Source of the DNA: Pseudonocardia kujensis
Lineage (GTDB): Bacteria > Actinomycetota > Actinomycetes > Mycobacteriales > Pseudonocardiaceae
Assembly: GCF_021283305.1 (NCBI RefSeq)
Contig: NZ_JAJSOK010000004.1
Span: 62,001-126,000, forward strand
Length of the DNA stretch: 64,000 nt
Direction of reading: 5' to 3'
Both the position numbers and the translations under genes were made by a program. Positions 1-8,013 of this stretch are shown here, in pieces. Position 1 is the stretch's first letter. The number at the start of each line of letters is the position of its first letter. A model generated the notes under the pieces. It had not been told where the DNA came from. It made no database searches and saw only the letters and a program-made list of their open reading frames with translations.

Positions 1-1
1 G

Positions 2-652
2 GACCGCTTCGACGCCGTCCACCTGATCGCCCTGCTGGTTGCGCTCGGCGTCGGCGGGCGGTTGGTGTGGGTGCTGAGCACGATGTACCTGCGCACCGTC
101 CGCGCCCGTCGCCGGCACCGCGACCTGCTCGACGTGCTGGCCACGCCCTGGCCGGACTCGCCCGGTACCCGCGTGCTCGACCATCCCCAGCCCGTGGCGT
201 ACTGCCTGCCCGGGCGCAGCTCGCGGCTCGTCGTCTCGGCGGGCGTGCTGGAGGCCCTGTCGCCGGAGGAGGTGTGGGCGGTCCTCGCCCACGAGAAGTC
301 GCACCTGCGCGAACGGCACGATCTCGTGGTCCTGCCCTTCGTCGCGTGGGGTGCCACGGCCCCGTTCGTGCGCGGGATGGTCTGCGCCCAGATCGCCGTG
401 GCCGAGCTGATCGAGATGCGGGCGGACGACGTGGCGGCGTGCCGCTCCGAGCCCCACGAGCTCGTCGGGGCGCTCAAGACGGTGGGCGGGTCGGCCCCCG
501 CGGCCGCACTCAGCTCGTTCACCGACGCCCTCGACGCCCGCATCGAGCGGATCACCGCGCACCCCTGCCCGCTCCCGTGGTACTCGCGGGCGGCGGTCCG
601 GCTGGGGGCGCTCGCACTGGTGGCGGTCCCCACCCTGCTGCTCCTCGTGTGA
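2..652 (+). CDS. M56-family (BlaR1-like) zinc metallopeptidase, 5'-partial
   Basis: The reading frame is open from the first bases of the window, so the gene begins upstream; 216 residues are visible. The core carries an HEKSH zinc-peptidase motif (HEXXH type) around visible residues 97-101, within LAHEKSHLRERHD. A hydrophobic segment precedes it (LIALLVALGVGG) and another closes the protein (LGALALVAVPTLLLLV), giving a membrane-embedded M56-like protease. In this family such proteins are often encoded next to a BlaI/CopY-type repressor; that neighbour would be outside the window. The extracytoplasmic sensor domain of true BlaR1 is not seen, so this is the short actinobacterial form. The substrate cannot be inferred. 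Confidence 0.85.
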   Translation, partial: DRFDAVHLIALLVALGVGGRLVWVLSTMYLRTVRARRRHRDLLDVLATPWPDSPGTRVLDHPQPVAYCLPGRSSRLVVSAGVLEALSPEEVWAVLAHEKSHLRERHDLVVLPFVAWGATAPFVRGMVCAQIAVAELIEMRADDVAACRSEPHELVGALKTVGGSAPAAALSSFTDALDARIERITAHPCPLPWYSRAAVRLGALALVAVPTLLLLV

Positions 653-753
653 GGGGCGGCAGTGCGCGGACCCGTCCTTCCTCCTGCTCGTCGCGGTGCG
701 GCAGGCGGCCCGATCGCCAGGTGAACCGACGGCCGACGCATCGCCCCCCGACG

Positions 754-773
754 GATACGTAGTACCGCGTATC
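754..773. promoter_or_regulatory. Dyad GATACG-N8-CGTATC upstream of the PPOX gene
   Basis: A perfect 6+6 inverted repeat with an 8-nt spacer lies in the 228-bp gap between the M56 peptidase and the PPOX gene. It is AT-richer than its surroundings. It resembles an operator, but which regulator binds it is unknown; a BlaI-like repressor linked to the M56 gene is only a guess. Confidence 0.4.
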
Positions 774-880
774 GCGCACCGGAGATCGTCGGAGGACCGT
801 GCGCGCCGAGGGGCTCGCGGCTGGTCGCTCGGGCCCGCCGGCCCCATCCACGCGGGGAGTCGGTCAGGGAGGTGCCGGAC

Positions 881-1360
881 ATGTCGTCGAACCCGACCGT
901 CCACCGCAACGAGCTCCCTGCGGACCTCGACGATCCGGTCGCCCGCGCGTTGTTGTCGTCCAGGATCCCTGCCCGTCTGGCCTACTGCTGGCGGGACGGG
1001 ACTCCACGGGTGGTGCCGATCTGGTTCCACTGGGACGGCACGCAGATCGTGATGGCGACGCCGCCGGGTGCGCCGAAACTGAAGGCGCTGCACGACGACG
1101 TTCCGGTCGCCGTCACCATCGACTCCCAGGAGTGGCCCTACAAGGTGCTCTCGATCCGGGGCCGGGCGCGGGTCTCGAAGGTCACCGGCGTCTGCGCCGA
1201 GTACGCCGAGGCGGCCGAGCGGTACTTCGGCCCGGAGCAGGGCTCCGCGTGGCTGAGCCGGTTCCCGCCCGAGGTCGAGATGTGGCGCATCGCGATCGTT
1301 CCCGAGCAGGTGCGCATCCTCGACTTCGAGACGCGCTTCCCGAGCGGGCTGACGAGTTGA
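881..1360 (+). CDS. Pyridoxamine 5'-phosphate oxidase-fold (FMN/F420-binding) protein
   Basis: A 159-residue split beta-barrel protein of the PPOX-like superfamily. Typical elements are RIPARLAYCWRDGTPRVVPIWFHWDGTQIVMATPPGAPKLKAL near the N-terminus and an SIRGRARVSK strand later. Family members bind FMN, F420 or haem and act as small oxidoreductases; the exact substrate is unknown. A GTG lies 9 bp upstream in frame, but the ATG at 881 is preceded by AGGGAGG (866-872) at good spacing, so I chose it. The gene stands alone between the M56 gene and the MoxR operon. Confidence 0.8.
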   Translation: MSSNPTVHRNELPADLDDPVARALLSSRIPARLAYCWRDGTPRVVPIWFHWDGTQIVMATPPGAPKLKALHDDVPVAVTIDSQEWPYKVLSIRGRARVSKVTGVCAEYAEAAERYFGPEQGSAWLSRFPPEVEMWRIAIVPEQVRILDFETRFPSGLTS

Positions 1361-1519
1361 CCGGGGACATCTCCGCGCGTGACGACCTCCTCGAGCCGAG
1401 GGGCACGGCTCGGGCCCGCCGTCGCGACCCGCGACCCGGTGGACACCGAAACAGGGTCTGAGCTGCGCAGACGGGGAAACGTTGCGCGGTAATCATGGCG
1501 CGGGCGTAGCGTGGAACCC

Positions 1520-2920
1520 GTGCCCGTCACACCACCGTCTGATCTTCCCCGCACCCTCGGCGCCCTCCGTGCCTCCGGGCACGAGCTCAAGGGCGTCAAG
1601 ACCGAGATCCGCGACAACCTGCTCGCCGCCCTCCGCGAGGGCCGCGACCCCTGGCCGGGCATCGTCGGCTTCGAGTCCACCGTGCTCCCGCAGCTGGAGC
1701 GGGCCCTGATCGCCGGCCACGACGTCGTGCTCCTGGGCGAGCGCGGCCAGGGCAAGACCCGTCTGCTCCGCTCGATCGCGAACCTGCTCGACGAGTGGGT
1801 CCCGGTGGTCGAGGGCTCCGAGCTGGGCGAACACCCGTACGCGCCCATCGCGCCCGAGACGATCCGGCGCGCGGGCGAGCTGGGCGACGACCTGCCCGTC
1901 GGTTGGCTGCACCGCTCCGAGCGGTACACCGAGAAGCTCGCCACCCCCGACACCGCCGTCGCCGACCTGATCGGCGACGTGGACCCCGTCAAGGTCGCCG
2001 AGGGCCGCTCCCTGGGCGACCCCGAGACCATCCACTTCGGCCTCGTGCCGCGGGCGCACCGCGGCATCGTGGCGATCAACGAGCTGCCCGACCTCGCCGA
2101 GCGCATCCAGGTCGCGCTGCTCAACGTCATGGAGGAGCGCGACATCCAGGTCCGCGGCTACACGCTGCGGCTGCCGCTCGACGTCCTGCTGGTCGCGAGC
2201 GCGAACCCGGAGGACTACACCAACCGCGGGCGGATCATCACCCCGCTCAAGGACCGTTTCGGCGCGGAGGTGCGCACGCACTACCCGCTCGAGGTGTCCG
2301 ACGAGGTCGCGCTGGTGCTCCAGGAGGCCCACCTGGCCGCGGAGGTCCCACGGCACCTGGTCGAGGTCGTCGCCCGGTTCACCCGGCACCTGCGCGAGTC
2401 GAGCGCGGTCGACCAGGGCTCCGGCGTGTCCGCCCGGTTCGCCGTGGCGGCCGCGGAGACCGTGGCGGCGGCGGCCCTGCGCCGTGCCGCGCTGACCGGG
2501 GAGGCCCGCGCCTACGCCCGGCCGGTCGACCTCGAGGCCGTGCCCGCGGTGCTCCGCGGCAAGATCGAGTTCGAGTCCGGTGAGGAGGGCCGCGAGGAGG
2601 AGATCCTCGAGCATCTGCTGCGCCGGTCCGTCGCCGACACCGCCCGGTTCGCGCTGCGCGGGGTCGACCTGGGCGAGCTGGCCGACGAGGTGGCCACCCG
2701 GCCGGTCCGCACCGGCGAGCGGGTGCCCGCGGCCGAGGTCGTCGCCAAGCTGCCGACCGTCGGCTCGCTCACCGAGGTCGCCCGGCGACTCGGCGCCGAG
2801 GGCACCGAGGACCCGGGCCCGATGGCGTCCGCCGCCGAGCTGGCCCTGGAGTACCTGTTCCTCACCCGCAAGCTCGCCAAGGACGAGACCGACGACGGCG
2901 ACACGGTGGAGTATGGCTGA
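1520..2920 (+). CDS. MoxR-family AAA+ ATPase (magnesium chelatase ChlI-like)
   Basis: A 466-residue AAA+ ATPase with Walker A GERGQGKT about 70 residues in, a Walker B-like segment GIVAINELPDLAERIQ, sensor-type ANPEDYTNRGRIITPLKDRFG, and a C-terminal lid. MoxR ATPases work with von Willebrand A partners as remodelling chaperones or for metal or cofactor insertion. The next gene is such a VWA protein and overlaps this stop codon by 8 bp, so the two form a translationally coupled pair. A -10 box TAGCGT at 1507-1512 sits 7 nt before GTG 1520, indicating a leaderless start there. The GTG at 1511 lies inside that -10 and is less likely. The client protein is unknown. Confidence 0.88.
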   Translation: MPVTPPSDLPRTLGALRASGHELKGVKTEIRDNLLAALREGRDPWPGIVGFESTVLPQLERALIAGHDVVLLGERGQGKTRLLRSIANLLDEWVPVVEGSELGEHPYAPIAPETIRRAGELGDDLPVGWLHRSERYTEKLATPDTAVADLIGDVDPVKVAEGRSLGDPETIHFGLVPRAHRGIVAINELPDLAERIQVALLNVMEERDIQVRGYTLRLPLDVLLVASANPEDYTNRGRIITPLKDRFGAEVRTHYPLEVSDEVALVLQEAHLAAEVPRHLVEVVARFTRHLRESSAVDQGSGVSARFAVAAAETVAAAALRRAALTGEARAYARPVDLEAVPAVLRGKIEFESGEEGREEEILEHLLRRSVADTARFALRGVDLGELADEVATRPVRTGERVPAAEVVAKLPTVGSLTEVARRLGAEGTEDPGPMASAAELALEYLFLTRKLAKDETDDGDTVEYG

Positions 2921-4868
2921 TCCCCGCAGGAGAAGGCTTCGCTACGCCTACGGTCCCTACGCCGGCGGCCCGGACCCGCTCGCCCCGCCGTTCGACATCC
3001 GCTCGGCGGTGGACCAGATCGGCCGGGACGTCATGGAGGGCTCCTCGCCGCGCCAGGCGCTGCAGGAGCTGCTCCGCCGGGGTCTCGACGGCCGCCGCGG
3101 GCTCGACGACCTGACCCGCCAGGTCTGGGAACGTCGCCGCGACCTGCAGCGGGACAACCGGCTCGACGGCACGCTGCAGGAGGTCCGCGAGCTCCTGGCG
3201 CGTGCCCTCGACGCCGAGCGCGAGGCGCTGGGCAACGAGGACTCCGACGACGCACGGTTCCGCGAGATGCAGCTCGACGCCCTGCCGAACGACACCGGCG
3301 GCGCCGTCCGCGAGCTCAACGAGTACGACTGGCGCTCGTCGGAAGCCCGGCAGGCCTACGAGGACATCCGCGACCTGCTCGGCCGGGAGATGCTCGACCA
3401 GCGCTTCCAGGGCATGAAGCAGGCGATGGAGAACGCCACGCCCGAGGACGTCGAGCGGATCCACGAGATGATGTCGGATCTCAACGACCTGCTCGAGCAC
3501 CACGCGCAGGGCCAGGACACCGCGGACGAGTTCCGCGAGTTCATGGACAAGCACGGGGAGTTCTTCCCGGAGAACCCGCAGAACACGGACGAGCTGGCGG
3601 ACCTGCTGGCGCAGCGGGCCGCCGCGGCCCAGCGGATGCTCAACTCGATGTCGGCCGAGCAGCGCGCGGAGCTGATGGAGCTGGCCCAACAGGCCTTCGG
3701 CGACCCGCGACTGGCGCAGCAGATGGCCCGGCTCGACGCCCAGCTGCAGGCGATGCGGCCGGGCGAGGACTGGGAGGGCTCCGGCCGGTTCCGCGGGGAG
3801 AACCCGATGGGGATGGGCGAGGCCACCCGGGCCCTCGAGGAGCTGGGGCAGCTCGACTCGCTGGCCGAGCAGCTCTCGCAGAGCTACCCGGGCGCCCGGC
3901 TCGACGACATCGACCTCGACGCGCTCACCGAGATGCTCGGCGAGCAGGCCGGTGTCGACGCCCGCACCCTGGCCCAGCTCGAGCGCGAGCTGCAGCGGCA
4001 GGGCCTGTTCGAGCGGGCCGCCGATGGGTCGCTGTTGTTGTCGCCCAAGGCCTTGCGCCGGCTGGGGCAGTCGATCCTGCGCGACGTCGCGGAGCAGCTG
4101 TCCGGGCGCACCGGGCAGCGGGACACCCGCCGCGCCGGGTCCGCGGGCGACGCGACCGGGCAGACCCGGCCGTGGGCCTTCGGCGACACCGAGGCGTGGT
4201 CGGTGCCGCGGACGTTGCTCAACGCCCAGCTGCGGCGGGCCGGCGGCGACCCGCGGGCGCTCGACGTGAGCGACGTGGAGATCGTCGAGACCGAGCAGCG
4301 GACCCGCGCGGCGGTCGCGCTGCTGGTCGACACGAGCTGGTCGATGGTCGCCGAGGGCCGGTGGGTGCCGATGAAGCGCACCGCGTTGGCGCTGCACCAG
4401 CTGATCTCCACGCGGTTCCGCGGCGACGCGCTGCAGCTCGTGACCTTCGGGCGGCACGCGCAGTCCGTCGAGCTGGGGGAGCTGGTGGGCCTGGAGGGGG
4501 CGTACGCGCAGGGCACCAACCTGCACCACGCCCTGCTGCTCGCCGGGCAGCACCTGCGCAAGAACTCCGACGCCACCCCGGTGGTCCTCGTGGTCACGGA
4601 CGGCGAGCCGACCGCGCACCTCGAGCCGGACGGCGAGGCCTACTTCGACTACCCGCCCAGCCCGCACACGTTGCGGGCGACGATCGGAGAGCTCGACAAG
4701 CTGGCCGGGCTGAAGGCCGCGTTCACGTTCTTCGTGCTGGGCGACGACCCGCGCCTGGCCGTGTTCATGGACGACGTGGCCAAGCGGGTGGGCGGCCGGG
4801 TGGTGAACCCGACCCTCGACGGACTCGGCGCCGAGGTGGTCGCGGACTACCTGAAACGCCGCTCCTGA
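2913..4868 (+). CDS. VWA-domain (CoxE-like) partner of the MoxR ATPase
   Basis: 651 residues. The long, charged, mostly helical N-terminal two thirds (residues about 30-430) are rich in Glu, Gln and Arg. The C-terminal third is a von Willebrand A domain with the MIDAS motif DTSWS (in LLVDTSWSMVAEG), a conserved GTNLHHAL threonine segment and VVTDGEPTAHL. Such proteins bind Mg2+ and act with MoxR ATPases. The ATG at 2913 overlaps the MoxR stop (2918-2920), which argues for coupled synthesis. No signal peptide or membrane segment is visible, so it is probably cytosolic. Confidence 0.88.
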   Translation: MADPRRRRLRYAYGPYAGGPDPLAPPFDIRSAVDQIGRDVMEGSSPRQALQELLRRGLDGRRGLDDLTRQVWERRRDLQRDNRLDGTLQEVRELLARALDAEREALGNEDSDDARFREMQLDALPNDTGGAVRELNEYDWRSSEARQAYEDIRDLLGREMLDQRFQGMKQAMENATPEDVERIHEMMSDLNDLLEHHAQGQDTADEFREFMDKHGEFFPENPQNTDELADLLAQRAAAAQRMLNSMSAEQRAELMELAQQAFGDPRLAQQMARLDAQLQAMRPGEDWEGSGRFRGENPMGMGEATRALEELGQLDSLAEQLSQSYPGARLDDIDLDALTEMLGEQAGVDARTLAQLERELQRQGLFERAADGSLLLSPKALRRLGQSILRDVAEQLSGRTGQRDTRRAGSAGDATGQTRPWAFGDTEAWSVPRTLLNAQLRRAGGDPRALDVSDVEIVETEQRTRAAVALLVDTSWSMVAEGRWVPMKRTALALHQLISTRFRGDALQLVTFGRHAQSVELGELVGLEGAYAQGTNLHHALLLAGQHLRKNSDATPVVLVVTDGEPTAHLEPDGEAYFDYPPSPHTLRATIGELDKLAGLKAAFTFFVLGDDPRLAVFMDDVAKRVGGRVVNPTLDGLGAEVVADYLKRRS

Positions 4869-4874
4869 CCCCGT

Positions 4875-4896
4875 CGCATTATGGAACCATAACGCT
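4875..4896. repeat. 22-bp palindrome, copy 1 of 3 (41-bp period)
   Basis: A near-perfect palindrome with half-site CGCATTATGG, an AA centre and the complementary half (one mismatch, ending AACGCT). It starts 6 bp after the VWA stop codon. Copies 2 and 3 begin exactly 41 and 82 bp later. The AT-rich core TTATGG-WW-CCATAA is striking in such GC-rich DNA. Confidence 0.85.
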
Positions 4897-4915
4897 CGAT
4901 TCGAGCCCGTCAGAT

Positions 4916-4937
4916 CGCATTATGGTTCCATAGTGCG
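4916..4937. repeat. 22-bp palindrome, copy 2 of 3 (41-bp period)
   Basis: Half-site CGCATTATGG, TT centre, then CCATAGTGCG; a single mismatch from perfect symmetry. The 19-bp stretch before it is unrelated in sequence to the 19-bp stretch after it, so only the palindrome and its spacing are conserved. Confidence 0.85.
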
Positions 4938-4956
4938 TCAAATGCGGGGGGAAATT

Positions 4957-4978
4957 CGCGTTAGGGTTCCATAATGCG
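4957..4978. repeat. 22-bp palindrome, copy 3 of 3, overlapping the LysR 3' end
   Basis: CGCGTTAGGG, TT centre, CCATAATGCG; two mismatches from symmetry. It contains the stop codon of the LysR gene (4961-4963, read on the minus strand) and encodes its last residues (RIMEP). The regulator's C-terminus is therefore built from this element. Confidence 0.85.
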
Positions 4979-5818
4979 GTTCTGCAGCGTGCCTGCGCTG
5001 TCCAGGATCGCCCCGGCCAGGGCCTCGGCCGGGGCGGTCAGGGCGCGGCGGCCGGTCTGCAGGGTGAAGTCGAACTCCCCGAGGCGGGGCAGTCCGGCGA
5101 CCGGGGCCAGCCCGGCGGGGATCAGCGTCTCGGCGTGGGCGACGACGCCGAGCCCGGCGAGAGCGGCCGCCCGCAGCCCGGACAGGGATCCACTGGTGCA
5201 GGCCATCCGCCACGGCCGGCCCGCGGCCTCGAGCGCCGCGATCGCCGCGGCCCGGGACAGGCTCGGCGGCGGGTAGCTGACCAGCGGGACCGCTTCGTCG
5301 TCGAGCCGGTGGCCGGGGGCGGCCAACCAGACGAACCGGTCGTGCCAGACCGGGGTGCCGCCCGTGCGGCCGGGGGAGCGCTTGGCGAAGAGCAGGTCGA
5401 GCTCACCGCGGTCGAGCTCGGCCTCGAGTGTCTCGCTGAGCCCCACCGTGAGCTCCAGGTCCACCTCGGGATGCCGGCGGCGGAAGCCGGCGAGGATCGT
5501 CGGCAGCCGGGTGAGCACGAGGTCCTCGGACACCCCGAACCGCAGCCGCCCGCGGACCCGCGCGCCGCGGAAGTGGGCCAGGGCGCGTGCGCCGGTGTCG
5601 AGGATCGTGGTGGCGAACTCCAGCATCGCTTCACCGTCGGGCGTGAGGGCGACGGTGTGGGTGTCGCGGGCGAGCAGCGTGCGGCCCACCTTCGCCTCGA
5701 GCTTGCGGACGTGCTGGCTCACCGTCGACTGCCGCACGCCGAGCCGGTCCGCGGCGCGGGTGAAGCTCAGCGTTTGCGCGACCGCGACGAACGAGCGCAG
5801 GGACACCGGGTCCAGCAT
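4961..5818 (-). CDS. LysR-family transcriptional regulator
   Basis: 285 residues. The N-terminal winged helix-turn-helix (MLDPVSLRSFVAVAQTLSFT, then AADRLGVRQSTVSQHVRKLE) occupies residues 1-60. The rest is a two-lobed LysR effector domain. It is divergent from a BASS-family transporter gene, the usual layout for a LysR regulator and its target. The ORF stays open upstream, but ATG 5818 fits the family N-terminus and lies 6 nt after a minus-strand -10 TACGAT (ATCGTA at 5825-5830), so it is probably leaderless. The last residues are encoded by palindrome copy 3. The effector is unknown. Confidence 0.9.
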   Translation of the reverse strand: MLDPVSLRSFVAVAQTLSFTRAADRLGVRQSTVSQHVRKLEAKVGRTLLARDTHTVALTPDGEAMLEFATTILDTGARALAHFRGARVRGRLRFGVSEDLVLTRLPTILAGFRRRHPEVDLELTVGLSETLEAELDRGELDLLFAKRSPGRTGGTPVWHDRFVWLAAPGHRLDDEAVPLVSYPPPSLSRAAAIAALEAAGRPWRMACTSGSLSGLRAAALAGLGVVAHAETLIPAGLAPVAGLPRLGEFDFTLQTGRRALTAPAEALAGAILDSAGTLQNRIMEP

Positions 5819-5824
5819 CGGCTC

Positions 5825-5839
5825 ATCGTAGTTCGTGAT
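5825..5839. promoter_or_regulatory. LysR-type box ATC-N9-GAT between LysR and BASS genes
   Basis: ATC (5825-5827), nine bases, GAT (5837-5839) matches the classical LysR/NodD-type half-dyad. It overlaps the likely -10 of the LysR gene and lies about 50 bp upstream of the transporter start, suiting autorepression and divergent activation. It also argues that the transporter starts at 5889 rather than at the in-frame GTG 5835, which lies inside the box. Confidence 0.55.
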
Positions 5840-5888
5840 GACAGACAGAGCCGTGTGCGTGTTTCCGCATGAGCGAGGGTGGCGGAGG

Positions 5889-6896
5889 ATGAACGCCGTG
5901 CTGCGGTGGTGGAAGCGTCTGCGGGACCGGATCCGGATCGACACGTTCCTGGTGCTGATCCTCCTCACGGTGGGGATCGCGGCGCTCCTGCCTGCCCGCG
6001 GGGCGGTGGCGACCGGCGTCGGGCACGCGACCACCGTGGCCATCGGCCTGCTGTTCTTCCTCTACGGCGCGCGGCTGTCCACCCGCGAGGCGATCGAGGG
6101 GCTGAAGCACTGGCGGCTGCACGGCACGGTCGTGCTGGCGACGTTCGTGCTGTTCCCGCTGCTCGGCCTGGCGATCCAGCTCGTCCCGTCCGCGCTGCTG
6201 CCCACCGAGCTCAAGCTGGGCGTGCTGTTCCTGTGCTGCCTGCCCTCGACGGTGCAGTCGTCGATCGCGTTCACCTCCGTGGCGCGCGGCAACGTGCCGG
6301 CCGCGATCTGCGCGGCGTCGCTGTCGAACCTGCTCGGCATCGTGGTGACCCCGCTGCTCACCGGTCTGCTGCTGTCGTCGCAGGGCGGGATCTCGGGGGG
6401 TGCGATCGTGGACGTCGCCCTGCAGCTGCTCGCGCCGTTCGTGCTCGGCCAGCTGCTCCGGCGCTGGATCGGCGGCTGGGTGGCCCGGAACAAGAAGTAC
6501 CTGCAGGTCGTGGACCGGGGCTCGATCCTCCTCGTCGTGTACACGGCGTTCAGCGAGGGCATGGTGCAGGGCATCTGGGGACGGCTCTCCCCGGCGGCCC
6601 TCGGCGCCCTCCTGGCGACCTGCCTGCTGCTGCTCGGCGTGGTGCTGACGATCACCTGGGTCGTCCCGCGCCGGTTCGCGCGCGCCGACCGGATCACGAT
6701 CCTGTTCTGCGGGTCCAAGAAGAGCCTGGCCAGCGGCCTGCCGATGGCGGGCGTGCTGTTCGCCGGCCCGCAGGTCGGCCTGCTCGTGCTGCCGCTGATG
6801 CTGTTCCACCAGATCCAGCTGATGGCCTGCGCGGCGATCGCCGGGCGCATGGCCCGGCACGCGGAGGAACCGGCCGCCGAACCCGTCCCCGCCTGA
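5889..6896 (+). CDS. Bile acid:sodium symporter (BASS) family transporter
   Basis: 335 residues with about ten hydrophobic segments, of the BASS/ArsB-like 7-10 TM superfamily (YfeH/SLC10A7 type). Typical features are FFLYGARLSTREAIEGLKHWRLHG, the LPSTVQSSIAFTSVARGN loop and FCGSKKSLASGLPMA, where the sodium- and substrate-binding residues of this family cluster. It probably imports or exports an organic anion by sodium coupling. Start 5889 has GGCGGAGG immediately upstream; an in-frame GTG at 5835 is possible but sits in the LysR box. Control by the divergent LysR protein is inferred from layout. Confidence 0.87.
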   Translation: MNAVLRWWKRLRDRIRIDTFLVLILLTVGIAALLPARGAVATGVGHATTVAIGLLFFLYGARLSTREAIEGLKHWRLHGTVVLATFVLFPLLGLAIQLVPSALLPTELKLGVLFLCCLPSTVQSSIAFTSVARGNVPAAICAASLSNLLGIVVTPLLTGLLLSSQGGISGGAIVDVALQLLAPFVLGQLLRRWIGGWVARNKKYLQVVDRGSILLVVYTAFSEGMVQGIWGRLSPAALGALLATCLLLLGVVLTITWVVPRRFARADRITILFCGSKKSLASGLPMAGVLFAGPQVGLLVLPLMLFHQIQLMACAAIAGRMARHAEEPAAEPVPA

Positions 6897-6975
6897 CCCC
6901 GCTGGTCGTATCCCGGGGAACGCGAATGTGTGGTTCGGTGACCTGAGAGTGCCGACTCGCGGGGGAGGGAGCGGC

Positions 6976-7143
6976 ATGTGGACCTGCGAACGCTGCGGGG
7001 CGACGGTCGAGGCCGACGAGCCCGCGCGCCTGGCCTGGAGCGTCGAGCGGGATCCCGACGGCCGGGAGAGCGCCCTCTGCCCGGCCTGTGCCCGCGCGCA
7101 CGTCAGGGACATCGAGGCACGGCTGCCGCGCGGCTGGTGGTGA
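6976..7143 (+). CDS. Small zinc-ribbon-like protein (two CxxC knuckles)
   Basis: A 55-residue protein opening MWTCERCGATVEADEP and carrying a second knuckle CPACARAH, so four cysteines in CxxC pairs could bind one zinc. GGGAGGGA stands 6-12 bases before the ATG at 6976. The in-frame ATG at 6928 would add 16 unremarkable residues without a clear ribosome site. It is unlinked to an obvious partner. No function is assigned; similar small zinc-ribbon proteins are common in actinobacteria. Confidence 0.7.
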   Translation: MWTCERCGATVEADEPARLAWSVERDPDGRESALCPACARAHVRDIEARLPRGWW

Positions 7144-7149
7144 CGGCGG

Positions 7150-7950
7150 TCAGGCCGTGCGCGCCGCGAACCGCGTCACCGTCGCCTCGTCCGGGGCCGT
7201 TCGGCGCATCCGTGGATCGAGCGCGAGGCCCACGGCGAGCACGGTCCAGAGCGCGCCCGTGATGAGGTCCATCCGAGCGGCGTCGGCGCCGGTGAGGCCG
7301 AGCACGGCGTAGCTGATGGTCCCCTGCAGGACGTGGAAGACCAGGGTGAGCAGCACGCTGCCGCGGGCCCGGTCGAACAGCCACACGTAGACGACCGTGA
7401 TCACCACGGTCACCGGCAGGCCGACCGGGGCCAGCTGCCCGGTGACGACCAGCGGCAGGTGCCACAGCGCCACGACCGGGCCGAGGACCAGCGCCGCCGT
7501 GAGCGGTGTCCGCCTGACCTGCAGCCACGGCAGGGCGTAGCCGCGGAAGCCGGGCTCCTCGCCCATCGGTCCGTCGAGCGGGTTGACGAGCCGGACGGCC
7601 GCGACGAGTGCCAGATCGCCCCAGGCGATCCGGGCGAGGTCGGGCGCGGGGGCATCCCAGACGGCCACGTTCAGCGCCACGGCCAGCGCGAGCACGAGCA
7701 GCGGGACGACGATCGCGAAGGCCCAGGGCCCGACGCCGACCCGCCACCGGACGAGCCGCGCGCCCAGGTCCCGGTAGCCCGCGCGGCCGTCGGCGATGCC
7801 GGCCACGATCAGCGCCGCGAGCAGCGGCCCGCAGCTCCAGTGCGCCACCGGGGCGACACCGGCCGCCTGGAACGGCCAGGACCACCACGACAGCACGAAG
7901 GTGAGCAGGAAGAACGCGACGAGGCGGTGCCGGCGCACCAGTGCGGTCAT
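7150..7950 (-). CDS. CPBP-family intramembrane metalloprotease (CAAX/Abi type)
   Basis: 266 residues, strongly hydrophobic, with about eight membrane segments. The CPBP motifs are present: GEEPGFRGYALPWLQ (EExxxR) followed by ALWHLPLV and a later FHVLQG histidine. In the family these form the glutamate/histidine site of Rce1/Abi intramembrane proteases. Roles range from CAAX-type processing to bacteriocin self-immunity; none can be chosen here. The ATG at 7950 follows GGGGGA. It is convergent with the zinc-ribbon gene. Confidence 0.85.
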   Translation of the reverse strand: MTALVRRHRLVAFFLLTFVLSWWSWPFQAAGVAPVAHWSCGPLLAALIVAGIADGRAGYRDLGARLVRWRVGVGPWAFAIVVPLLVLALAVALNVAVWDAPAPDLARIAWGDLALVAAVRLVNPLDGPMGEEPGFRGYALPWLQVRRTPLTAALVLGPVVALWHLPLVVTGQLAPVGLPVTVVITVVYVWLFDRARGSVLLTLVFHVLQGTISYAVLGLTGADAARMDLITGALWTVLAVGLALDPRMRRTAPDEATVTRFAARTA

Positions 7951-8013
7951 GGCGGTCCCCCGGTCGGTGACGGGACCCCACCGTCCCGGCGTCCGGCCCG
8001 GGCGGGCATCGCC

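Noticed and set aside
4875-4978. CRISPR-like array (regular repeats with spacers)
   Set aside because: Only three copies, each palindromic with a reversible centre, 19-bp spacers and no cas genes nearby; one copy overlaps a coding end.
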